A stretch of 43,016 nucleotides of DNA from JBBSGD01 sp038254435 (GTDB lineage: Bacteria; Actinomycetota; CADDZG01; WHSQ01). Numbering within the stretch: position 1 is the stretch's first letter; each line of letters opens with the position of its first letter. The stretch is taken from positions 1 to 43,016 of the forward strand of contig JBBSGD010000015.1 of NCBI GenBank assembly GCA_038254435.1. Direction: 5' to 3'. The notes under the pieces are model-generated. The model was given only the letters and a program-made list of their open reading frames with translations. It was not told where the DNA came from and did no database searches. Made by a program: the position numbers and the translations under genes. This document shows, piece by piece, positions 33,198-40,602 of this stretch.

Positions 33198-33449
33198 GTG
33201 CCCCCCGAACACCGAATCCGCAAGGAGTACAAGCTGCTCGAGCTGCTGGCCACCAACCCCGGGAAGCTGTTGACTCATCAGTCGCTTCTGCAGCGAGTAT
33301 GGGGTCCGAGCTATCGTAGCGAGGCACATTACCTGCGGGTGTTCGTGCGCGCCTTGCGCCGGAAGCTAAATGACGATCCAAGCGACCCGCGCTGGATCAC
33401 CACCGAACCAGGGCTCGGGTATCGATGGCTAGCCGAAGCACGAAGATGA
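33198..33449 (+). pseudogene. kdpE: KdpE-like response regulator remnant (DNA-binding domain only)
   Basis: The 83-residue frame from GTG 33198 holds only the winged-helix output domain of an OmpR/KdpE-type regulator: KEYKLLELLATNPGKLLTHQ, VWGPSYRSEAHYLRVF, RRKLNDDPSDPRW and TEPGLGYRWL. The receiver domain with its phospho-acceptor Asp is missing. Upstream DNA is instead the permease remnant on the other strand. It may be decayed, although a free DNA-binding domain could still be made. It overlaps the next gene by 4 bp. Confidence 0.75.
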
Positions 33450-33937
33450 CGCATCTGCCGCCCGAGATGCGTGTCGCGTTGATCGACCGGCGCGTCAAGC
33501 TCACCCTCGCAGCCGGAAGCGCCGTCTACCTGGTGCTGAGCGCGATCGGCGCGATCGTGGCAGTGGTCCGCGAGCTCCCCGGCGCGCCCTTCGGAGTCGA
33601 GACCGGCTTGTCAGCAGGGCGCGACTTTCTCTTCGGTTTGGGGACCGCCCTTTCTGCTCCTGTCGCATTGCTGCTGGCCTTCGTGGTAACCCTCACGATG
33701 GTCTTGCGGCGCACACCTGTGCCGCGCTCGGGACTGCTGCTCACCGCCGCCTTCGCGCTTGCGTTCTTTGCAGGCGTCCTCGTCGAGCCTCACACCTGGG
33801 ATGTCGTGAACGACGCCACGGGGGACCCCGCGATGACGGTGCTCGTCACCGCCGACGCGCTTGTTCCCGCTTACCTCGCGCGCATTGCGCTGCGTGCCGC
33901 CAGCGGCAGGTTGGAACGGGCCCCGGGCCGGAGCTGA
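33446..33937 (+). CDS. Four-span membrane protein of unknown function
   Basis: This 163-residue protein has four hydrophobic segments at about residues 20-42, 62-82, 92-110 and 125-145. I do not recognise the family. ATG 33446 overlaps the kdpE remnant stop as ATGA, so it was probably in the same operon. An ATG 21 bases upstream (33425) is also in frame. The first hydrophilic stretch is basic (DRRVKLTLAAG). Confidence 0.65.
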   Translation: MTHLPPEMRVALIDRRVKLTLAAGSAVYLVLSAIGAIVAVVRELPGAPFGVETGLSAGRDFLFGLGTALSAPVALLLAFVVTLTMVLRRTPVPRSGLLLTAAFALAFFAGVLVEPHTWDVVNDATGDPAMTVLVTADALVPAYLARIALRAASGRLERAPGRS

Positions 33938-33943
33938 TGGAAG

Positions 33944-34150
33944 GTGACACGGCCGGGCGGTCGGGGCTCACCGGTCGGGTACTCACCGGCCGGGTACTCA
34001 AGGGTCGGGTACTCACCGGCCGGGGGGCAGCACGTCATCGACGACCTCGTCGTGTCCATGAGCCAAGATCCCGAAGAGCTCCTCGGGCGCATCGCCCGTA
34101 TCGACCCGGGGACTGATCTGCTGTTCCATGACGATCCTGTTACTGGATAG
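33944..34150 (+). CDS. Possible small ORF with five-residue repeats
   Basis: A 68-residue frame from GTG 33944 starts with repeats of the type PVGYS-PAGYS-RVGYS and continues into an acidic, more protein-like part (HVIDDLVVSMSQDPEELLGR, PGTDLLFHDDPVTG). The ribosome-binding site (GGAAG) is too close to GTG. An ATG at 33937 overlapping the previous stop opens another frame that would read LTGRV repeats. The downstream ATG of MSQDPEELL may be the true start of a shorter product. Whether it is translated is uncertain. Confidence 0.3.
   Translation: MTRPGGRGSPVGYSPAGYSRVGYSPAGGQHVIDDLVVSMSQDPEELLGRIARIDPGTDLLFHDDPVTG
33967..34026 (+). repeat. 15-bp tandem repeat, four copies
   Basis: Four units of 15 bp at 33967, 33982, 33997 and 34012 follow the pattern CTCACCGGYCGGGTA. 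The third carries AAGG in place of ACCG, and the last ends in a G run. The length keeps any frame open through the array. It lies just after the membrane protein gene and inside the possible small ORF. It is a recent duplication or slippage product. Confidence 0.85.
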
Positions 34151-34255
34151 TTGCTGCGCCTCACAAGCTGACCCGTCGGGTCCGGTTCATCCCCCTTTCC
34201 CTCCCGATCCCTGTGGCATGCTGGTTAGAACAACGGGAGAACTAAGGAGATCATC

Positions 34256-34363
34256 GTGTCGCTGGGATGGTGGGACTGGGAGGTATGGGCACCCTGGGAA
34301 GCCGGCCCGGTGACCAGCCCCATGTCGCACCGCCCTGCCACGGAGGCTGCCCATGCCGGCTGA
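34256..34363 (+). CDS. Tryptophan-rich 35-residue small ORF
   Basis: GTG 34256 is preceded by AAGGAG (34244-34249) with a 6-nt spacer, one of the best ribosome-binding sites in the window. The product starts MSLGWWDWEVWAPWEAG, with five tryptophans within residues 5-14, and then becomes ordinary. Its TGA at 34361-34363 lies 11 bp inside the HAD gene, so translation of the two is probably coupled. I do not recognise the family. It could be a functional microprotein or a leader peptide sensing Trp supply, but no trp gene or clear attenuator stem follows. Confidence 0.55.
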   Translation: MSLGWWDWEVWAPWEAGPVTSPMSHRPATEAAHAG

Positions 34364-35027
34364 GCACACCGCAGTCCTGTTCGACATCGACGGAACCCTC
34401 ATCATCACCGGCGGGGCAGGGGCCACCTCCTGGCGCCGCGCCTTCGACGAGCTATACGGCATCCCGGCCGACATCGGGGAGTTCACCGACACCGGCATGA
34501 CCGATCCCGACGTGGGCCGGCAGACCTTCGAGGCCGTCCTTCACCGGCAGCCCGGCAGGGCCGAGTTCACCAAGCTGTTGGAGCGACGCCTGCACTACCT
34601 GCATGCCGCGGTGGCCGAGTCCGAGGGCTATCGGGTGCTCGACGGCGTCGAGGATCTGTTGCCGCGGCTCATCGACGAGGGCTACCTGTTGGGCCTGGTG
34701 ACCGGCAACGTCGAGGCTGCCGCCCACGTCAAGCTGCACCGGGCCAAGCTCAACCGGTTCTTCTCGTTCGGGGGCTATGGGTCGGATTCCACCGACCGGG
34801 GCGAGCTGACCCGCGTCGCCCTGCGCAGGGCCGCCGTCGTCTACGGAGAGCCGCTCGATCCCGAACATTGCATCGTCGTAGGCGACACCCCCCATGACGT
34901 GGAGGGGGCCCACGCCGCCGGCATGGCCTGTGTCGGCGTGGCAAGCCACAACTTCAACGCCGACCAGCTCCGAGCGGGCGGGGCCGACTGGGTCATCGCC
35001 TCGCTAAAGGAGCCGCTCCCGCTGTGA
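34353..35027 (+). CDS. HAD-superfamily phosphatase (phosphoglycolate phosphatase-like)
   Basis: This 224-residue protein is a HAD hydrolase of the Gph/PGMB type. The nucleophile motif FDIDGTLI carries D11 and D13, the motif II threonine region is GLVTGNVE, and the acidic motif is VVGDTPHDVEGAHAAG. A helical cap domain lies between about residues 20 and 85. It would dephosphorylate a small phosphorylated metabolite; the exact one is unknown. ATG 34353 lies inside the 3' end of the tryptophan-rich ORF. The molybdopterin oxidoreductase gene follows 63 bp downstream. Confidence 0.88.
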   Translation: MPAEHTAVLFDIDGTLIITGGAGATSWRRAFDELYGIPADIGEFTDTGMTDPDVGRQTFEAVLHRQPGRAEFTKLLERRLHYLHAAVAESEGYRVLDGVEDLLPRLIDEGYLLGLVTGNVEAAAHVKLHRAKLNRFFSFGGYGSDSTDRGELTRVALRRAAVVYGEPLDPEHCIVVGDTPHDVEGAHAAGMACVGVASHNFNADQLRAGGADWVIASLKEPLPL

Positions 35028-35090
35028 GGTCGTCACAGGGGCGCCCACATTGGCGCGGCGAGGAAGTCGCCCTGCCCGCAAGGCCGGGAG

Positions 35091-36899
35091 GTGCGGCACA
35101 TAACTGACACCCCCGACCAGTCCACCCCCGCGAATCTGCCCCCTCCCGCACCGTCGAGCGTCTCACCGGAGGCGGTGCAAAGCTATCGGTCGCAGCTGAC
35201 AACGGGCGAGGATGTCATTGATCCCACCACCTGGGCCGGCTCGGTACCGCAGGCGCAGGGCATTGCTCCTCGTGTGCGCATCGGCCGCAGCAAGTGGTTC
35301 AACCTGCTGTGGTTACTGCCGATCGGGTTCGTAGTCCTGATCGTCGCGGTGGCGGCCGCGAAGGGCCTGCGCGGCATCCCATCGGTGCAGCGGTTCATCA
35401 CGCACTACCCCGGCACCGTCGAGCCGGCCGGGTCCGAGCGGAACGCGGGCCTGCCGCTGTGGGTGGAAGTGCAGCACTTCCTCAACCTGTTCTTGATGAT
35501 CTTCATTATCCGGTCTGGGGTGCAGATCCTCAGTGACCACCCTCGGCTGTACTGGACCCGGCACAGCACTCCGGGCAAGGACTGGTTCCGCGTCCAGAAG
35601 CCGGTTCCCACCGACCCACTGTGGACCGCGAAGAAAGACTCCATCAGCCTCCCGGGACAGTTCGGTCTGCCGGGGATTCGGCACTCCATCGGGCTGGCCC
35701 GCTGGTGGCATCTGGGCACCGACACCCTGTGGTTGCTCAACGGCCTCGTCTTCTACGTCTTGCTGTTCGCGACCCCGCAGTGGCAGCGTTTGGTGCCCAC
35801 GAGCTGGGATGTCTTCCCGAACGCCGGGTCGGTGCTGATCCAGTACCTGTCGCTGAACTGGCCAACCGAAACCGGGTGGGTCGCCTACAACAGCCTGCAG
35901 CTGATCGCCTACTTCATCACGGTCTTCGTGGCCGCCCCACTCGCGCTCATCACCGGCCTCGGCATGTCACCCGCGTTGTCTACCCGCTTCAAGCGAATCA
36001 GCAAGGTGCTCAGCATCCAGACGGCACGCTCCCTGCACTTCTTCGTGCTGGTCTGGTTCCTGCTGTTCATCGTGATCCACGTCACCCTGGTGTTCACTAC
36101 CGGTCTGCTGCGCAACCTCAACCACATCTACGCCGGGCAAAACGAAGCCAGCTGGGTTGGCTTTTGGATCTTCGCCGCCTCGATGCTCGTGGTCATCGTC
36201 GGCTGGGTTGCTGCCACCCCATTCACTCTGCGCCATCCCAGGGTGGTGCAGCGTGTCGGCTACGCGCTGATCGGGCCGGTGCAGCGCCTGTTCGAGCACG
36301 TGGACTCGACCGCAGGCGAGTACACCGAGAAGGACATCTCTCCCTACTTCTGGCACAACGGCCAGTACCCCGACTCGGAGGAGTACAAGGCATTGTTCGA
36401 GGGCAACTTCGCGGACTACCGGCTGCGGATCAACGGCCTGGTCGACAACCCCGTCGACCTCGACCTGGTACAGCTGCGCGCGCTGCCACGCCATGAGCAG
36501 ATCACCCAGCACTTCTGCATCCAGGGATGGTCGGGCATCGCCAAGTGGGGTGGCGTGTCGATGCAGACCATCATGGACCTAGTCAAGCCGCAGCCCGAGG
36601 CGAAGTGGGTCGTCTTCTACTCTCTCGGTGACGGCCCGGACAAAGGCATCTACTACGACGCACACCCCATCGAGCAGATGAGCTACCGCCTCACCATGCT
36701 CGCCTACGACATGAACGGTGAGCCGCTGTCCTTCGGCCACGGCGCCCCGCTCCGGCTGCGTAACGAGACCCAGCTCGGCTTCAAGCAGGTCAAGTGGATC
36801 AAAGGTGTGGAGTTCGTCGCGCACTACTCGGAGATCGGCGGCGGCTACGGCGGTTACAACCAGGACCACGAGTTCTTCGGCTACCGGCAATCCATCTAG
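35091..36899 (+). CDS. Cytochrome b-molybdopterin oxidoreductase fusion
   Basis: This 602-residue protein joins a membrane cytochrome b-like half to a sulfite-oxidase-fold molybdopterin domain. Membrane segments lie at about 71-90, 126-141, 213-228, 268-290, 318-338 and 357-376, with candidate heme ligands H129, H207, H316 and H330. The C-terminal part (from about 420) has HFCIQGWSG, where C476 is the likely molybdenum ligand, and ends with LRLRNETQLGFKQVKWIKG. No Tat signal is visible. Electrons would pass between the quinone pool and an unknown substrate. GTG 35091 follows AAGG at 6 nt. Confidence 0.9.
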   Translation: MRHITDTPDQSTPANLPPPAPSSVSPEAVQSYRSQLTTGEDVIDPTTWAGSVPQAQGIAPRVRIGRSKWFNLLWLLPIGFVVLIVAVAAAKGLRGIPSVQRFITHYPGTVEPAGSERNAGLPLWVEVQHFLNLFLMIFIIRSGVQILSDHPRLYWTRHSTPGKDWFRVQKPVPTDPLWTAKKDSISLPGQFGLPGIRHSIGLARWWHLGTDTLWLLNGLVFYVLLFATPQWQRLVPTSWDVFPNAGSVLIQYLSLNWPTETGWVAYNSLQLIAYFITVFVAAPLALITGLGMSPALSTRFKRISKVLSIQTARSLHFFVLVWFLLFIVIHVTLVFTTGLLRNLNHIYAGQNEASWVGFWIFAASMLVVIVGWVAATPFTLRHPRVVQRVGYALIGPVQRLFEHVDSTAGEYTEKDISPYFWHNGQYPDSEEYKALFEGNFADYRLRINGLVDNPVDLDLVQLRALPRHEQITQHFCIQGWSGIAKWGGVSMQTIMDLVKPQPEAKWVVFYSLGDGPDKGIYYDAHPIEQMSYRLTMLAYDMNGEPLSFGHGAPLRLRNETQLGFKQVKWIKGVEFVAHYSEIGGGYGGYNQDHEFFGYRQSI

Positions 36900-37106
36900 G
36901 GAGACCATGGCCGGCGCGAGCCCTGAGCGTGCGAGTCACCCTCACCATCCCCGAGATCGACCGACCCCCGGCATAATCGAGAGCCCTCGAGCGGGTCACG
37001 CGGGCAGGCTCGGGCGACCCGAGGTAAGTTCCTGCATCCGCGTAGAGGCGTGTGGGTCATCGACGTGGCTGGGAGTCTCTGCCTCAGGAAAGGCGCAGGT
37101 GGAGGG

Positions 37107-37502
37107 TTAGGAAGGCGGCGCGAAGAACTCCAGAGCGATGTCGTCTGGATCTCGGAACGACAGACCGGAACCGTACGGCGCGTCAACGATCCCACCATGT
37201 TTGAGCCCAAGCTCTCCGAGGCGCCTTTCCCAGGACTCCAGGTCTGATCTGCTAGGTACCGCGAACGCAACGTGGTCGAGGCCCGAGCGGAATTCGCTGA
37301 ACTGGGGTTGATCGTTTGGGGTCGGATGAGTGTGCAAACCGAATAGAGCTCCACCATCTAGAGCGAATACGACGTGATAGAAACCGCCGGCATCCTCGTC
37401 GAGCACGGGGTCAGACCCGAAGAGTTGCGTGTACCAGTCTCTGCTCCGATCGAGATCCGACACCGTTACCGCGACGTGCCCAATTCCTGGAAACCCAGCC
37501 AT
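37107..37502 (-). CDS. VOC-superfamily (glyoxalase-like) protein
   Basis: This 131-residue single VOC domain has HVAVTVSDLDRSRDWYTQLF at the start, GLDHVAFAVPSRSDLESWE in the middle and SFRDPDDIALEFF at the end. The histidines of the first and second betaalphabetabetabeta units (H9, H76 region) and the final Glu are in the usual metal positions. Activity could be a lyase, dioxygenase or resistance type; the sequence does not decide. ATG 37502 lies 13 bp after the stop of the acetyltransferase remnant on the same strand, so both may once have formed an operon. Confidence 0.85.
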   Translation of the reverse strand: MAGFPGIGHVAVTVSDLDRSRDWYTQLFGSDPVLDEDAGGFYHVVFALDGGALFGLHTHPTPNDQPQFSEFRSGLDHVAFAVPSRSDLESWERRLGELGLKHGGIVDAPYGSGLSFRDPDDIALEFFAPPS

Positions 37503-37515
37503 AGTCAATCTCCAT

Positions 37516-37800
37516 TCACGATGACGTCCCGACATGAGGAATATAGGCCGAAACTGTCTCCTTCGCGCCCGTACTCGAGGCATCCGCGCGCTCAATTCGG
37601 TAGAGGACGAAGGGGGCGCTTCCGTGCACGATGTCGTGGGAGTAGTGCATTCCGAGCGTTCCATCACCGCGCGCGAGCGCGTGTTGTGCACTTCGGTGAA
37701 CGAGACAACCTCGTCGGCGTCCAGATGGTCGAACGCGAATGCCAGACCGGCTCGGCCGATCTCCGTTGCGATATCCACGACCCCACAAGTTTCCGCGCAT
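37516..37800 (-). pseudogene. GNAT acetyltransferase remnant, 5'-truncated, frameshifted
   Basis: Read across two frame changes, the minus strand encodes the C-terminal half of a RimJ/RimL-type acetyltransferase. NLWGRGY continues in the next frame as ATEIGRAGLAFAFDHLDADE and VVSFTEVHNTRSRAVMER, and then returns to the first frame as LGMHYSHDIVHGSAPFVLYRI. The shifts fall near 37768-37773 and 37653-37657. The N-terminal half is missing; the sequence breaks off near 37800, exactly where the methyltransferase remnant on the other strand begins. Confidence 0.65.
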
Positions 37801-38426
37801 GCACGTGTATCGAGCTGGGCAAGTCCCTCGCTGCGGTTGCCCGCCAAAGACTCGTTCAATACCCGAACGTTCGCGTGATCACCTCGCCCTTCGAGACGTG
37901 GGACCCAGACGATTCATCCTTCAACTCATCCTTCGACGTGGTGCTCGCTGCTACCTCGTGGCATTGGCTTGACCCGGATCGACGATACGTCAAGGCGGCC
38001 GCAGTCCTTAGGTCTGAGGGTGTGCTCGCAATCGTCACCACTCACCACGTCCTGCCTGATGACGGCGACCAATTCTTCAGTGAAATCCAAGTTACCTATA
38101 ACACCTTAGGCGCGGCTCGAGAAGCGGATGCTCCAGCAGGCTCCCCCCCGCCTCCCCCGGATCAGGTCGGGGACGAACGAGACAACATTCAAGCCAGCAC
38201 CCTGTTCGGCGATGTGAAGGTTCGCAGATACTTGTGGGAGCAGTCGTATACGAAAGAGCAATACCTCGCCCTCCTCGACACCTATTCAGGCCATCGTTCA
38301 ATGGCTCCGGCGGCGCGCCAAGTACTGGACCAGGAGATTCGTCGACGCATCGGTTCACGGCCCAACAACAGCGTCCGCAAGCACTCTCTGTTCACCCTGA
38401 ATGTGGCTCGACGAAATGCTAGTTGA
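37800..38426 (+). pseudogene. SAM methyltransferase remnant, 5'-truncated
   Basis: From about 37806 the frame reads IELGKSLAAVARQRL, NVRVITSPFETWD and FDVVLAATSWHWLDPDRRY, the acidic and motif IV regions of class I methyltransferases annotated in many Actinomycetota. The C-terminal part (LWEQSYTKEQYLALLDTYSG, RKHSLFTLNVARR) is complete. The glycine-rich SAM-binding motif I and everything before it are absent. The open frame continues upstream to 37374, but that part is antisense to the VOC gene and the acetyltransferase remnant. It is likely nonfunctional. Confidence 0.7.
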
Positions 38427-38431
38427 CTAGA

Positions 38432-39667
38432 CTAACGGCGACGGATCGGCTGCTCCAGGTTGCGGACGGCAGGGGAAGCGATGCCCGCCGCAATGGCTGT
38501 AGTGCTGAGCGCTGATCCCGCCACCAGCGCTCCCGTCACACCGATCCACCCGACAACGGGTGCGGCCAAGGCCACCCCCAGCGGCTGAAGGCTCAGGGAG
38601 ACGAGCCAATCCGTCGACGTGACACGGCCGAGCAGGCGTCCGGGTACCAACTTCTGAAGCAGCGTGCCCCACACCACTTCGGCCATCTGACCGCCGAACC
38701 CTGCGATCCCAAGGAGGGCGGCCGCTACCGCGGCGTTGGGAGCGAATGCCAGGCCGCCCAAGGCAAGAGCAGAGCTTCCCCACCCAAGGTATGCGGGCGC
38801 CGCGCTCTTTAGCGAAACGGGTATCGAGCCCATCGCTATCGCGCCGGCGACACCGCCGAGCCCGAAGCCCGCGAAGACAAACCCGAGCACATCAGCACCA
38901 GCATTGAGGTGATCGCGGACGAAGAGGGGAATGAGCACGGGCAGAGGACCAAATGAAGCGAAGTTGCCCACAGTTCCCACCGCCAGCAGGCTGATCCAAA
39001 TCCACGGGGTTCGAATGACGTAGCCGAAGCCTTCCCTCACGTCAGAGAACACAGTGGCCGAGACTTGTTCCCGAAGGGCTCGACGGGGGCGGATGAGGGT
39101 CAGCGCAAGGATGCTAGCAAGGAAGGTGCCGGCGTCGATAGTGAAGGCCGTCGCCGTGCCAGACGCCGCCACAAGGACACCTCCTACGGCCGGCCCGACA
39201 AGGTCAGAGGCCAGAAGCATGCCGGAGCTTCGCAAGGAGTTGGCGGACTGAAAGTGCTCCTCCGTAACCAATTCTGGAACCAGGGCGCTGGATGATGCCA
39301 GGAAGATGCCGCTGCCCATGCCCGTGACGCCCGCAACTATCGCTAACTGCCAAACCTGCAGGGCTCCCTCGGCGACCAGGTAGGCAAGGACCGCGACAGC
39401 GGCCATTTGCAAGACATCGCCCGCCAGCATTAGTAAGCGCTTCTGGTACCTATCCGCCAGTGCTCCTCCAACTAGGAGGACGGCGACGCGAGTAACGCTC
39501 CGCACGACCAAGACGACCCCTAGAGCAGCGGCAGGGGACGGCAGCTGGAGTGCCTGCCAAGCCAATGCCACGCCAAAAATGCCATCGCCGAAAAGAGAGA
39601 TGGTTTGACCAACCCACAGGATCGCAAAGTCTCGCTGCGTTAGAGCCTTGAGAAGATGAATTCGCAC
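38432..39667 (-). CDS. MFS transporter (MFS_3/EntS-like)
   Basis: This 411-residue protein has about twelve hydrophobic segments. Near the start, WVGQTISLFGDGIFGVALAW is typical of the MFS_3 group, and the motif A-like loop GGALADRYQKRLLML follows segment 2. A central cytoplasmic loop (IRPRRALREQVSATVFSDVR) divides the halves. Members export macrolides, siderophores or other small molecules; the substrate is unknown. GTG 39667 is the start. It converges on the methyltransferase remnant with a 5-bp gap. Confidence 0.88.
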   Translation of the reverse strand: MRIHLLKALTQRDFAILWVGQTISLFGDGIFGVALAWQALQLPSPAAALGVVLVVRSVTRVAVLLVGGALADRYQKRLLMLAGDVLQMAAVAVLAYLVAEGALQVWQLAIVAGVTGMGSGIFLASSSALVPELVTEEHFQSANSLRSSGMLLASDLVGPAVGGVLVAASGTATAFTIDAGTFLASILALTLIRPRRALREQVSATVFSDVREGFGYVIRTPWIWISLLAVGTVGNFASFGPLPVLIPLFVRDHLNAGADVLGFVFAGFGLGGVAGAIAMGSIPVSLKSAAPAYLGWGSSALALGGLAFAPNAAVAAALLGIAGFGGQMAEVVWGTLLQKLVPGRLLGRVTSTDWLVSLSLQPLGVALAAPVVGWIGVTGALVAGSALSTTAIAAGIASPAVRNLEQPIRRR

Positions 39668-39754
39668 GATCAGAGCGTAGCGGTACAGGCCGCCAAATCA
39701 GACGGCTGCTTGTAGCGTCTTGCCACTCCTCAACCTCGAGGAAGCCGGCAACAC

Positions 39755-40138
39755 GTGGGAAGCTCCACGCGCGACCTCGTCAACGAGCGCACCCGCATCG
39801 AATGCCCACGCCACTGGCATCTGCACGACATCGACCCACCACCGACGGTCCCGCTGCGCGCGCTCGGATCATTCAAGCGGCTCGACAAGCTCGTCCGGGA
39901 GATCGGAGGTATCCAGCGCTTCTCAACGGGTGACAAGCTCGCGGCTCATGCCTGGTTGCGCCTTTACGAAGCGTCTGTCGGGCAACCACCAACGTCATCG
40001 ACTCAACCGCTATGGCACAGACAGCTCACTGCTGCCTTCTCGGCTTCACAGGAGGCCGCCGAGCGGCAGCTCCAGGAGTGTAACGAACGCCTCGAGGACT
40101 TCACAGAGCGTGTCTACAATTACGGAGGCGACCCATAA
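39755..40138 (+). mobile_element. Decayed IS110-family transposase remnant
   Basis: The frame from about 39755 reads DLVNERTRIECPRHWHLHDI, close to the DEDD-domain end of IS110 transposases. After a jump it continues with EIGGIQRFSTGDKLAAHAW. A neighbouring frame then supplies GNHQRHRLNRYG, and the first frame resumes with RQLTAAF. Together these follow the IS110 C-terminal Tnp20 pattern with an internal deletion and at least two frame changes. No intact ends were recognised, as expected for this family, which lacks long terminal repeats. It marks past transposition between the MFS and DUF1232 genes. Confidence 0.65.
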
Positions 40139-40227
40139 AGACCACACCGCCAGGCATTGGCTTCCCGCGGCGTTGACCTGAGCTGAATGCAGGCTCTTTT
40201 CCTGGTCCTCGGGTCTATGCTGCCACG

Positions 40228-40602
40228 GTGATTGCGCTGGTGGTCGCTGGACGTAGGACGGCGGCGCGTGAGGTCGCGCTGCTGCTACCGAACCTCGTCG
40301 TGCTGTTCAAAGGACTCTTGGGCGATCGGCGAGTCCCGCGTTCACCAAAGGCGCTGCCGCTGTTCGGAGTCGCGTGGATCGCCTCTCCGATCGACCTGAT
40401 CCCTGAGTTCGTTCCCTTCCTCGGCCCTCTCGCCGATCCGCTTGGCTGGGGTGCTCGCCGAGTCCGGGGCGGCTTCGATGGCAAGGTACGCGACATCGAG
40501 CTCTTCCACGAGGGCCAGGCATCGCGGCAACTGCCTAGCTTGGCGATGCCAGACGGGAAGCGGATGGAAAGGCTCATCGTGGACCTGGACGAATCGCGCT
40601 GA
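40228..40602 (+). CDS. DUF1232 (YkvA-like) membrane protein
   Basis: This 124-residue protein contains the DUF1232 pattern GDRRVPRSPKALPLFGVAW followed by SPIDLIPEFVPFLGPLAD, a short membrane-associated helix pair of unknown function. The usual hydrophobic helix after the motif is replaced by a charged tail (WGARRVRGGFDGKVRDIELF), so the C-terminus may have drifted or have a different fold. GTG 40228 is the start. Its TGA overlaps a CTG that may start the chromate transporter gene. Confidence 0.7.
   Translation: MIALVVAGRRTAAREVALLLPNLVVLFKGLLGDRRVPRSPKALPLFGVAWIASPIDLIPEFVPFLGPLADPLGWGARRVRGGFDGKVRDIELFHEGQASRQLPSLAMPDGKRMERLIVDLDESR

Noticed and set aside
34256..34363. Trp-rich ORF as a classical trp attenuator
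   Set aside because: No trp biosynthesis gene follows, and I could not find a terminator/antiterminator pair, so only the weaker leader-or-microprotein reading is kept.
36907..37110. Plus-strand frame after the molybdopterin oxidoreductase
   Set aside because: The 67 codons are low complexity, run into the VOC gene end and show no family features.
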